Shown here: one piece after another, positions 25,362 through 33,342 of the stretch | How positions within the stretch are numbered: the stretch's first letter is position 1 | Layout of the letters: the number at the start of each line of letters is the position of its first letter | From: Gracilibacillus massiliensis | GTDB lineage: Bacteria > Bacillota > Bacilli > Bacillales > Amphibacillaceae | Length of the DNA stretch: 64,000 nt | Assembly: GCF_001458115.1 (NCBI RefSeq) | Contig: NZ_CZRP01000010.1 | Coordinates: 62,001-126,000 of the forward strand | Direction of reading: 5' to 3' | Made by a program: the position numbers and the translations under genes | Notes under the pieces: model-generated | Told to the model about the DNA's origin: nothing | Databases searched by the model: none | What the model saw: only the letters and a program-made list of their open reading frames with translations

Positions 25362-26798
25362 TCAAACGATGCTTAACATTAGTGGGCGGGACACAACACC
25401 CTCTATCCCCTCGGCAAGAGCGTTAGGGACTACTTTTCTTATGATATTTCCTGCTGCATTCACATCAGCGTGGATGAAAGTCTTCTCTTTGGTCCGATAT
25501 AATCCTCGTTTTATCCTGCGGCCACTAAACCTAACCTTCGTTGGAACACCTTTTTCATAGTGGGGCAATTCATCCATGTCCACCAAACTTGCTTTTGATG
25601 TGTAGCTTTCTTCTTGCTGGTGTACGCGGATGTCATAAGCTTCCGCTTTATATGCAATCATACGAATCAGCATCGTATGGGGGAGCGTTTGAAAGTGTTG
25701 CTTGTCCTGCTTACGAAGACTCACTTTCTGCTTCCATCCCTTATTCACCCCGATGACAATCGTGCTGACTTTGCGTGCTAGTGCTAACTGAACGATATGA
25801 AAACTTGCTTTATGGAAGGCGTCTTTTAACTTAAAGAAACGTTTTTGATCTAACCGATGTAATCGTTTACTTTGGAAGGAACCTTCTTGTGGTCCCTTTC
25901 CTTGTCGTAAAACACAGTAATAATGGGCACGCTGTTTGTTATAATATTGATTGATACTTTTCACCATTTGGCCCTTGATAATGACAGGTGAGGAGCCTGT
26001 ATTATCGACGATGGTTGCCAAACAATCAACACCGAGATCGATACCCATGATATGTTGTTCATCCAGTTCTAAGCGTTCTTTCTCTTCCTCTTTCCTGATC
26101 ACCAATTCGATCGTATATTCGCCATAGGTCGGTATCATTCTTACTTGTTGTAATGGCCCCTTAAGCCCTAACTTTCCGATATTCAGTCTTTCTTTCGTTT
26201 GAGGAAAACGGAGATATTTATCGTCCTTCACCTTACATACCTGATTAGAAAAGACACAAGCGATTCTTCCATTCTTCGGGACATACTTAGGAATTTTTGG
26301 CCTTCCGATATATTTGTCTGGATGGACTTTGTAATCTTTCAGGCTGACAAAATAAGCTTTCCAATTTTGAAACACTAGTCTCATGACTTGTTGATTGACT
26401 TGACCAGGTAAAGCTAGGTAATCCGCATTCTCTGACACTTTAAACAAGCTGTCTAAAAAGGCATAAGAAGGCCATTTCTGTTGGGCAGATGGATACTCGA
26501 ATAACACAGCATCTTGGATCTCTTGGCGCTCGTCCACGGGCTTTTTTAATTCTTTTTGCCGTTTCTTTTCTACTGTATTTCTTTTGATGGCATTCATTTG
26601 TGGAAGATGTTGGTCAATGAGGTCGAACACTTCTTGTTGTTGTGGTTGAAGGTTTTTTCCTTCATCAAAGGCGGTAAAAATTTGACGGATGTGAAAGTTG
26701 GTGGCATTGTACAGATTTTTCGCTAAAAACGTGAGTTGGTCACAATAAGGATAAAGCCGATGCCCTTTTTTAATGCGGATTTGTTGCGTACGGTACAT
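25362..26798 (-). CDS. tnpB: TnpB RNA-guided nuclease, with relocated RuvC glutamate
   Basis: A 478-residue TnpB. The start is at ATG 26798 behind AGAGGTGA; the upstream in-frame extension to 26840 lacks a ribosome site. RuvC-I Asp is in MGIDLGVDCLA and RuvC-III Asp in HADVNAAGNI (about residue 445). At the usual RuvC-II position (about 349) the motif is IVIGVNKGWKQ with no Glu. Instead EESYTSKAS, about 47 residues later, supplies Glu. This matches the rearranged TnpB/Fanzor lineage. The zinc-ribbon cysteines of ordinary TnpB are absent, replaced by SGRRIKRGLYR. In active relatives the protein cuts DNA next to a TAM under omega-RNA guidance and keeps the element in place. Confidence 0.85.
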   Translation of the reverse strand: MYRTQQIRIKKGHRLYPYCDQLTFLAKNLYNATNFHIRQIFTAFDEGKNLQPQQQEVFDLIDQHLPQMNAIKRNTVEKKRQKELKKPVDERQEIQDAVLFEYPSAQQKWPSYAFLDSLFKVSENADYLALPGQVNQQVMRLVFQNWKAYFVSLKDYKVHPDKYIGRPKIPKYVPKNGRIACVFSNQVCKVKDDKYLRFPQTKERLNIGKLGLKGPLQQVRMIPTYGEYTIELVIRKEEEKERLELDEQHIMGIDLGVDCLATIVDNTGSSPVIIKGQMVKSINQYYNKQRAHYYCVLRQGKGPQEGSFQSKRLHRLDQKRFFKLKDAFHKASFHIVQLALARKVSTIVIGVNKGWKQKVSLRKQDKQHFQTLPHTMLIRMIAYKAEAYDIRVHQQEESYTSKASLVDMDELPHYEKGVPTKVRFSGRRIKRGLYRTKEKTFIHADVNAAGNIIRKVVPNALAEGIEGVVSRPLMLSIV

Positions 26799-26986
26799 AT
26801 TCTTCACCTCTTCTTTTAAAGTAGCACCCAACAAACACAAACATACGTTCCTTTTTTATTATTATATACTAGAACAAATGGTCTGTCAAAACCGTTCACC
26901 ATTCATCTCATCACTAAAGTAACGAGTTTTCTGGTGAACATTTATAAAAAGAAATTATTGGTTATTAAAAATTGTAGGAGGGATTA

Positions 26987-27789
26987 TTGTTGAAGTGGTT
27001 AGAATTTATTATTAAGCGAAAGATTTTAGTTGTGTTGCTAGTTGTTTTAATAGCTATTCTCGGGTGTGTTTCTATTTTTAAATTGGACAAAGAGCTATTA
27101 CCATCTGTTGATATGAATGGTGCATATGTAAACATATTAGCTGGGGATATGGCTGCTGTAGAAGTTGAACGGAAAATAACAACACCTTTAGAAAAACAAT
27201 TACAAGGATTAGATATAGTGGTATAGTGGAAGAGCTTCATTCTAATTCTGAAATTGGTCGAAGCAATATTCAAATTAACTTTAAATCTGATAGTGGTGAT
27301 GCTGGCATTCAGGAAATTGAGTCCATTGTACATACTATCGCCGCCAGTAATCCTAATATTCAAGATTATATGACCGGGCAATACGGTACAAATCAGGATT
27401 ATGAATTATATATGGATTTATCTGGAGAAGATATGGAAACTATTACCTCTTTTGCTGAGGATGTTTTAGAACCAAGACTTGAAAATTTAGCTGAGGTTAG
27501 TGATGTAGCTTTTGAAGGGTTATATCAGCAAGAAGTAAGTAAAAGTCGTATTCATCGTCCAATTTTTTTTATGACTAGCCTTACGACATCTGCTGGTATG
27601 CTACCTTTGGCCATAACAACTGGTTCATCAGGAAATTATCAAGTCCCGATGGCAACGGTGATTATTTCCGGATTATTATTTGCCACATTCATCACTTTAC
27701 TATTAATACCAGCTGTTTATCGACTTTTCAGCAAAAAGGAACGAAAAATAGAAGAAGAATACTCAGATCAAAAGCAAGAAATCATCTAA
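26987..27789 (+). pseudogene. Decayed RND-family (SwrC/AcrB-like) efflux pump gene
   Basis: The N-terminal 79 residues (TTG start after AGGAGGG) are a normal RND start: one membrane helix, KLDKELLPSVDM and a KITTPLEKQLQGLD motif. A frameshift near 27211-27226 follows. The +1 frame resumes the protein (VEELHSNSEIGRSNIQINF). After VSDVAFEGLYQQEV the sequence jumps to a C-terminal RND segment (MTSLTTSAGMLPLAI, then the last two helices). Most of the roughly 1000-residue pump is therefore missing by an internal deletion that kept the frame. The GATATAGTGGTATAGTGG context suggests a 5-bp insertion caused the frameshift. The product is not functional. Confidence 0.85.
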
Positions 27790-27869
27790 ATGAGAAGATG
27801 CTGGTACAAAGAAATTTATAATTACAAAAATCCAAACGATTCAAATAGACCTTGAAATCGTTTGGATTT

Positions 27870-28090
27870 GTATACATATAAGGAAGATACTGCGCAATAA
27901 CCAATGTGTATGTATTAGCCAAAGTGGTAATTTTGAAATGTATTGTCGGATAAACATCCGCTCCGGCTGCCCACTTTCCTTTCCGTGGGGTTTTACCTTC
28001 AGCTAACTTTTTAAGCAAAGAACGCTAAAAAAGTTAGCTGAAGGTAAAACGTTCCCACAGGAGTGAAAGTGGGCGGCCTGCGCTTATATA
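27870..28090. repeat. Uninterrupted MITE-like palindromic repeat
   Basis: The left terminus is ATAAGGAAGATACTGCGCAA. The core hairpin has GCCCACTTTCC near 27968 against GAAAGTGGGC near 28062. An inner perfect-looking stem, TTTTACCTTCAGCTAACTTT against its complement AAAGTTAGCTGAAGG, forms the tip. TTCAG^CTAACTTT here is the same site occupied by the group II introns in other copies. Confidence 0.75.
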
Positions 28091-28184
28091 TTTGTTCTAC
28101 AACTGCTGTGACAGATAGCATTTTGAGCTGTTATCTTATTATTTCTTTTTTTACATAATAGAAATGGCATAATGCTACCTCATG

Positions 28185-28285
28185 CTAGCGTTGTAGAATA
28201 TCCAATTAGCGTCCGCTTCTACTCCAACGGGATGTTTTTATCCGAAGATCCACTTTGGTAAGTGATCTTTGCTTACCAAAGTTAG
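28185..28285. repeat. Repeat copy split by group II intron 1 (left part; right part 30220-30300)
   Basis: The left part has GCGTCCGCTTCTACTCC and a hairpin GATCCACTTTGGTAAG...CTTACCAAAG ending at CAAAGTTAG (28285). The right part begins CTGAGGAGAAAAACCCGTGG (30220 on), with CCACTTCCC on the complement. Together they rebuild one repeat of the family once the intron is removed. Confidence 0.7.
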
Positions 28286-30219
28286 GTCGAGTAAGCGGGA
28301 ATACTTGATTACTTAAAGTATTCCTCACTCCTCACAGAACCGTGCGTGCGCTATTCACGCACACGGCTCTTCCTATCACCTTTCACAGAATATACGATAT
28401 ATGCCGTCTCAAGTCATATATGTTCGTTTTCGTTCTCGGATTTGGTAATGGATATTTCACCAAAAATAATTCAAACTTCTCCCAACTGAAGGATTTTCGT
28501 TGACTCCTTCGATTCATCCATTTAAATAGTAAATTTTTTATACAACGCAGAAAATAGTGGACTTCGTGAGCATTATCCGTGATACAATAATAATTATAGT
28601 AGCCCACTAGCGATTGTTGGATTCGGCGCATGATGTCTTGAATATCCCTCGTTCGATTTGCTTTTAACCAAGCTTTATGTTGTTTAATCTTGGCCCGGAC
28701 TTTCTTCTTACTACTTTTCCGTTTTACACGGTAATTACCTTTCTTGCTTTTACTACAATAGTGCGTAAAGCCAAGAAAATCGAACGTAGATGGTTTCTTC
28801 TTTCCGTCACGCTTTGCATCTTTCCAGGCATAAGGACCAAACGAGATAATCTTCGTTTTATCCTCTGCAATTTCTAGATGAAACTTACGTAACCTTTGAA
28901 TCAGATTCGTGTAGAATCGGTTGGCATCTTCTTTGTATTGGAAACAACACACAAAGTCATCCGCATAGCGAACCATGTAGGCTTGACCCTTACATTGTTT
29001 CTTTACTGCTTTCTCAAACCATAGATCCAACACATAATGAAGATAGATATTCGCTAGAACCGGAGAAATGATACCCCCTTGCGGGGTTCCCCGGTCTGTA
29101 TCGATAAATTTCCCATCTTCCATATAACCACCTTTTAGAAATCGAGCGATAATACGAAGTAAGTTGGGGTCATTGATACGATGGCGAAGAAACTTCATCA
29201 TCCAATCATGACTCACATGATCAAAGAATCCTTTGATATCCGCATCTACTATATAATTGGTTTTCCGTTGTTCCATGTATACATTTAAAATCTTTAATGC
29301 ATCATGGCAGTTTCTATTCGGACGAAAACCGAAGGAACAATCGAGAAAATCATTTTCATAAATGGCATTCAAAATCTTCGTAATACCCATTTGAACGATC
29401 TTATCTTCATGTTCGGGGATACCTAGTGGCCGTTTCTTGTTGGAACCCGGCTTGTCAATGTAAGAACGCTTGACCGGAATCGGTCGATAAGCCTTTCTCT
29501 TCATTCGTTTCACTAGGCCTTTGATGTTTTGGTCTAAATTCGCTTCGTACATTTCTTTGGTAGTGCCATTCACACCGGTTGCTTTACCTTTCGGTAATTG
29601 GTAATGGCACTGTTTCAAGTTACTTTCATTTAGTAAATGTACGAGAGAATTAAAGACAAGGTTCTTATCCGATTTTGCTAATTCTGTTATCCTATTAAGT
29701 TTCGTTTCCATAATACGTTCCACCTCTGGGTATGGATTATGTTTCTCTATCAAGGGTGATGACAGGTAACGGCCTTTCCTCCATCGGCATTACCCAACTT
29801 CATCAGTACTACGCCGTTATCCGACTTCCTTTAGGCATTTGACAGCCCTCACTTTATTATCGCTTGTTCGTCATTACTTTCTTTATCCGAAAGACCTAAA
29901 GGACCTCCCGAGTTACCGCAACATATCAATGTGTAACGTGCCAGGGTCTTCGACTCCGGAGAAGATAGCATTCTCTCGCCTTTAACGAGAATCCTATTGT
30001 TGCCTTCTATGCCTCAGAACACATCGACCTTCTCAGCTTTGGTTTTATTTCAGAGCTCTATCCCTCAGCCACTAGGGCTTTCCGGCCCGTTACCTAACTG
30101 TCTACGCTTAAAGGCAATGTGTTACCACTTGCCCTCCAAGACTCGCTACAAGTGAATGGCTAGTTCTTACTTGGCGGGAATCCCACCCGCTATATGTTAC
30201 GACCTATGCTCGGCCGCAC
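28286..30219 (-). mobile_element. Group II intron, copy 1 (1934 bp)
   Basis: The minus strand starts GTGCGGCCGAGC (canonical 5' GUGYG) at 30219 and ends in TACTCGAC at 28286. Domain V is visible on the complement of 28336-28376: an AGCCGTGTGCG...CGCACGGTTCT hairpin. It is followed by a domain VI-like stem of GAGGAATACTT pairing with AAGTATTCC. The RT gene lies in domain IV. The region 29754-30219 is ribozyme domains I-III with no other gene. It sits inside a MITE-like repeat between TCAG and CTAAC. Confidence 0.88.
28383..29753 (-). CDS. ltrA: Group II intron reverse transcriptase/maturase, copy 1
   Basis: A 456-residue LtrA-type protein. The RT core spans about 60-330, with DADIKGFFDHVSH, GTPQGGIISPVLANIYLH and the catalytic YADD box (YMVRYADDFVCC). 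The maturase (X/GIIM) domain follows (about 340-450; YRVKRKSSKKKVRAKIKQ then MRRIQQSLVGYYNYYCI). There is no HNH endonuclease domain at the C-terminus, so target-primed retrotransposition probably uses nicks or replication forks. It splices and mobilises the host intron as an RNP. All motifs look intact. Visible differences from copy 2 are I/M, D/E, D/N and Y/H at four residues. Confidence 0.93.
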   Translation of the reverse strand: MIEKHNPYPEVERIMETKLNRITELAKSDKNLVFNSLVHLLNESNLKQCHYQLPKGKATGVNGTTKEMYEANLDQNIKGLVKRMKRKAYRPIPVKRSYIDKPGSNKKRPLGIPEHEDKIVQMGITKILNAIYENDFLDCSFGFRPNRNCHDALKILNVYMEQRKTNYIVDADIKGFFDHVSHDWMMKFLRHRINDPNLLRIIARFLKGGYMEDGKFIDTDRGTPQGGIISPVLANIYLHYVLDLWFEKAVKKQCKGQAYMVRYADDFVCCFQYKEDANRFYTNLIQRLRKFHLEIAEDKTKIISFGPYAWKDAKRDGKKKPSTFDFLGFTHYCSKSKKGNYRVKRKSSKKKVRAKIKQHKAWLKANRTRDIQDIMRRIQQSLVGYYNYYCITDNAHEVHYFLRCIKNLLFKWMNRRSQRKSFSWEKFELFLVKYPLPNPRTKTNIYDLRRHISYIL

Positions 30220-30362
30220 CTGAGGAGAAAAACCCGTGGAAAGGGAAGTGGACAAGCCGTAGCGGTTTCTAAGCACACACATCATGTCAAAATTAATACA
30301 TCATTTGTTATATCGTTCGTTTATGATGTTGAGACAATAGGTTATGTGCTAATCTATTTTTG

Positions 30363-31142
30363 CTAACCTAAGATATTATAACCAGAATCAACGTAAACAA
30401 TTTCACCAGTAACCCCACGGGATAAATTACTTAACATTGCTAATGACATGTCTCCGACTTCTTCTTGTGTCACGTTGCGTTTAAGTGGTGCTGTTTCTTC
30501 AATTTTATGAAGTATCTCATTAAATGATGGCACACCTTTTGCTGCGAGCGTTTTAATCGCTCCTGCAGAGATAGCATTTACACGAATATTAGAGCTTCCT
30601 AAATCCATTGCTAAATATTTCACGGAAGATTCTAATGCCGCTTTTGCTACACCCATGACGTTATATCCTTCCACGACACGTTCCGCTCCTAAATAGCTCA
30701 TGGCAATAATCGAACCACCTTCTGTCATGAATGGCTGTGCCTCCCTAGCTACCGCAATCAGCGAGTAGGAACTGGTATCCTGTGCAAACGCATATCCTTC
30801 ACGAGTAGTATTGACAAAGTTATTTTTCAAATCTTCTGAATGAGCAAAAGCAATGGAATGAACAACTCCATGAATAATGCCGGCTTCTTCACCAATTTTT
30901 GAAAAAGCTTTTTTAATACTCTCATCGTCATTTACATCACAAGCAAGAACTTGTTGAGCTTCAACATCTGTTTTTTCTAATAATTTTGTTAGTTTCGTAT
31001 AGGATCTTTCTTTACGATAGGTAAAAATAAGGTTAGCGCCCGCTTGATGAAGTGATTTTGCAACACCCCACGCCAGACTTCTCTCATTCGCTACTCCCAT
31101 GATAACAAAATTTTTATCTTTCACTTTTAATAAATCGATCAT
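30363..31142 (-). CDS. fabI: Enoyl-[acyl-carrier-protein] reductase (NADH/NADPH), FabI
   Basis: A 259-residue short-chain dehydrogenase-type enoyl-ACP reductase. It has the FabI N-terminus (KNFVIMGVANERSLAWGVAK), LACDVNDDESIKKAF, and the catalytic Tyr-x6-Lys in YNVMGVAKAALESSVKYLA (about 155-170). GAIKTLAAKGV follows. It reduces trans-2-enoyl-ACP in fatty-acid elongation and is the triclosan target. ATG 31142 has GAGGTGG 5 nt upstream; an in-frame GTG at 31151 overlaps that site. A FapR-like operator lies about 30 bp upstream, as in Bacillus. It is a single gene, bordered by the intron-bearing repeat. Confidence 0.95.
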   Translation of the reverse strand: MIDLLKVKDKNFVIMGVANERSLAWGVAKSLHQAGANLIFTYRKERSYTKLTKLLEKTDVEAQQVLACDVNDDESIKKAFSKIGEEAGIIHGVVHSIAFAHSEDLKNNFVNTTREGYAFAQDTSSYSLIAVAREAQPFMTEGGSIIAMSYLGAERVVEGYNVMGVAKAALESSVKYLAMDLGSSNIRVNAISAGAIKTLAAKGVPSFNEILHKIEETAPLKRNVTQEEVGDMSLAMLSNLSRGVTGEIVYVDSGYNILG

Positions 31143-31172
31143 ATTGTCCACCTCTTGTTTTTATATATGGTA

Positions 31173-31189
31173 TTAGTACCTGATACCAA
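31173..31189. promoter_or_regulatory. FapR-like operator upstream of fabI
   Basis: TTAGTACCTGATACCAA is a near-palindrome that matches the established FapR 17-bp consensus (TTAGTACC-type half-sites) at the expected position before fabI. FapR senses malonyl-CoA and represses fatty-acid genes. No fapR gene is in the window. Confidence 0.75.
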
Positions 31190-31387
31190 TATAACATAAT
31201 TATTTCTTCTATGTATATTAAGAGCTATATTGCACAAACCTAAAGCAAGATTTCAAACAGTGAATTTGTTAACAAAACTCACCGGAAAGTTACCGTTCAT
31301 TTACCTCCACACTTAATTCTATCACTTGAAGTTTGGGTTTTTCGAATGGTCACTCTCGTGATAATAAAAAAAGGCGGTTGATTTTTT

Positions 31388-31612
31388 ATGGTTGTAACAT
31401 TAATTATTGCAGGTCTAATCGTTGCTCTCATTGCCTTAGTTTACACTGTAAAGGTTGGTAAAACAATAAATGCACAAAAAAGTGAGTATGATCATAATCC
31501 TAAAATTTCTGAAAAACATCCATTTCTCCTCAATCCTGTATTTTTAGCATATATCTTAGGATTTGGAGCGCTACTTATTTTTATTTTTTTCCTCGCTATG
31601 CGCTATTATTAA
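31388..31612 (+). CDS. Small two-helix membrane protein
   Basis: A 74-residue protein with membrane helices at about 3-22 and 50-71, and a hydrophilic link (KTINAQKSEYDHNPKISEKHP). AAGGCGG precedes the ATG by 9-10 nt. I do not recognise the family. The 245 bp between it and fabI carry the fabI promoter and nothing else clear. The next gene, alsT, starts 113 bp downstream with its own upstream signals, so it is probably a separate unit. Confidence 0.65.
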   Translation: MVVTLIIAGLIVALIALVYTVKVGKTINAQKSEYDHNPKISEKHPFLLNPVFLAYILGFGALLIFIFFLAMRYY

Positions 31613-31725
31613 AGTGTATGTGTCCTTTGCTTTATAAAAATTTTTATACTATTGACATTCTCTCACATGTACAAGAATAAATTTATTATATAGTTTGATT
31701 ATTAAATTTATGGGAGGGAAGTGTC

Positions 31726-33108
31726 ATGGAATGGTTAGCGGATTTCAATGAACAAGGTGCTGAGTTACTCGGTACAATTGGAGGCTGGGTGTGGGGACCT
31801 CCTCTGCTTATCCTTTTAGTCGGTACAGGATTATTTCTTACATTCAGACTCTTATTCCTACAATTCAAATTACTACCTTATGCGTTAAAACTATCCTTCA
31901 GTAAAAATCAAGACAAAACATCCAAAGGAGATATTAGCCATTACCAAGCATTAACAACCGCCATGGCTGCGACCATCGGTACTGGTAACATTGCCGGTGT
32001 AGCAACAGCTGTTGTAGCAGGTGGTCCTGGAGCTGTTTTTTGGATGTGGATTACCGCTTTAGTTGGAATGGCAACAAAATATGCAGAAGCCTTACTAGCC
32101 GTTAAATATCGGGTTCAAAATGAGAATGGTGAAATGTCTGGCGGTCCTATGTATTATCTAGAAAGAGGTTTAAGAAATAAAAAGCTGGGTAAATTCTTAG
32201 GTGTTTTATTTGCGATCTTTGCTGCTATTGCAGCTTTTGGAATTGGTAATATGGTGCAATCAAATACAGCTGCTGCATCTTTAGAGGAAACATTTTCAAT
32301 TCATCCATTTATTACAGGTATTATTTTTGCATTATTAGCTGCCCTCGTTATTATAGGTGGTATTAAGAGTATTGGACGAGTAACCGCTTACTTCGTTCCA
32401 GTAATGGGTGCTTTTTATATTTTAGGCGGACTAATCTTAATTATATTAAATTTCGAACTTGTTCCAGCTGCTATCAGCTTTATATTTGAAGATGCCTTTA
32501 CAGGAAGCGCAGTTGGTGGGGGAATTTTAGGTACTGTTATTCGTTATGGGGTTGCTCGGGGTGTATTTTCGAATGAAGCAGGTTTAGGTTCTGCTCCAAT
32601 AGCCGCTGCTGCTGCAAAAACAGATTATCCTGCCAGACAAGCATTGGTATCGATGACACAGGTTTTCTTTGATACCATCATTGTTTGTACCATTACAGGA
32701 ATTACGATTGTAATGGCTGGTCAATGGGATGGTGGCCTCGATGGTTCAGCCTTAACTAGTGCATCTTTTTCACAATTTTTAGGAACAACAGGTTCTTATA
32801 TCGTAACATTTGGTATTTTATTCTTCACTTTCTCCACGATTCTCGGATGGTCTTATTATGGTGAGAAATCCGTAAATTATTTATTAGGAGAAAAAGGTGT
32901 CCGGTTTTATCGATATATCTTTATTGCCTTTGTCTTTATTGGTGCTGTCGTTTCACTCGATGTAGTATTTAATTTTTCTGATGTAATGAACGGACTTATG
33001 GCATTTCCAAACTTAATCGGATTGCTTGCTTTGTCTGGTATTGTTGTGGCAGAAACTAATTCCTTTATGAAGATTGCAAAAAAAGAAAGATCTCCATCGA
33101 AAAATTAG
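31726..33108 (+). CDS. alsT: AGCS-family sodium:alanine/glycine symporter
   Basis: A 460-residue transporter with about 10-11 membrane helices. Family signatures include ALTTAMAATIGTGNIAGVATA near residue 70, GGPGAVFWMWITALVGMATKYAEALLAVKYR, GGPMYYLERGL, and GVARGVFSNEAGLGSAPIAAA near residue 285. It imports alanine, glycine or a related amino acid with Na+. GGGAGGG lies 6-7 nt before the ATG. The C-terminal tail is short and basic. A strong bidirectional terminator follows about 200 bp downstream, after a palindromic repeat. Confidence 0.92.
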   Translation: MEWLADFNEQGAELLGTIGGWVWGPPLLILLVGTGLFLTFRLLFLQFKLLPYALKLSFSKNQDKTSKGDISHYQALTTAMAATIGTGNIAGVATAVVAGGPGAVFWMWITALVGMATKYAEALLAVKYRVQNENGEMSGGPMYYLERGLRNKKLGKFLGVLFAIFAAIAAFGIGNMVQSNTAAASLEETFSIHPFITGIIFALLAALVIIGGIKSIGRVTAYFVPVMGAFYILGGLILIILNFELVPAAISFIFEDAFTGSAVGGGILGTVIRYGVARGVFSNEAGLGSAPIAAAAAKTDYPARQALVSMTQVFFDTIIVCTITGITIVMAGQWDGGLDGSALTSASFSQFLGTTGSYIVTFGILFFTFSTILGWSYYGEKSVNYLLGEKGVRFYRYIFIAFVFIGAVVSLDVVFNFSDVMNGLMAFPNLIGLLALSGIVVAETNSFMKIAKKERSPSKN

Positions 33109-33133
33109 TCTAAAATACTGGAAACATAAGAAA

Positions 33134-33278
33134 AAAGCGCAGAGCGCCCGTTTAGAAACGTAGCGACTTCGGAATCAACTGAGATAAAGGAATCACGTTG
33201 AGTTTACGAACCGATGATGACTTATCGTAGGGCGATTCGTGAAGTCGCCTAGTTTCTGGGTGCTTGGAGCTAGACATG
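33134..33278. repeat. Intergenic imperfect palindromic repeat (bcr1-like)
   Basis: The unit runs from AAAGCGCAGAGCGCC to GGGTGCTTGGAGCTAGACA. Its arms pair in part: TAGAAACGTAGCGACTTCGG near 33152 against TCGTGAAGTCGCCTAGTTTC near 33236. The ends resemble the AGCGC...GGAGCTAGAC repeats common in Bacillaceae genomes. It is a different family from the MITE-like units elsewhere in the window. No gene is seen. Confidence 0.5.
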
Positions 33279-33304
33279 ACAATGCTTATATTCTTTCTTT
33301 ACTC

Positions 33305-33339
33305 ATAAATAAAAGCCTCCTAGAGGGGCTTTTATTTAT
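33305..33339. terminator. Bidirectional terminator between alsT and the GH3 gene
   Basis: ATAAATAAAAGCCTCC pairs with GGGGCTTTTATTTAT around a short loop, with A and T runs on either side. It serves the convergent alsT and GH3 genes. Confidence 0.85.
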
Positions 33340-33342
33340 CAG

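Larger units (their letters stand above)
25320..26935 (-). mobile_element. Solo-tnpB element (IS200/IS605/IS607-type derivative)
   Basis: Near-identical 20-bp hairpins mark both ends on the same strand: CTCATCACT-AA-AGTGACGAG at 25325-25344 and CTCATCACT-AA-AGTAACGAG at 26908-26927. Subterminal hairpins in direct orientation are characteristic of TnpA-mobilised single-strand elements. Only a tnpB gene lies between them and no tnpA is present, so the unit is non-autonomous. Exact ends cannot be fixed from one copy. Confidence 0.7.

Noticed and set aside
27870-28090. Direct-repeat array or CRISPR among the recurring palindromes
   Set aside because: Units are dispersed over the window with variable length and no regular spacers; there are no cas genes.
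28677-28877. Plus-strand 66-codon frame, identical in both group II introns
   Set aside because: It is antisense to the RT gene with no ribosome site. Its conservation follows from the near-identical introns.
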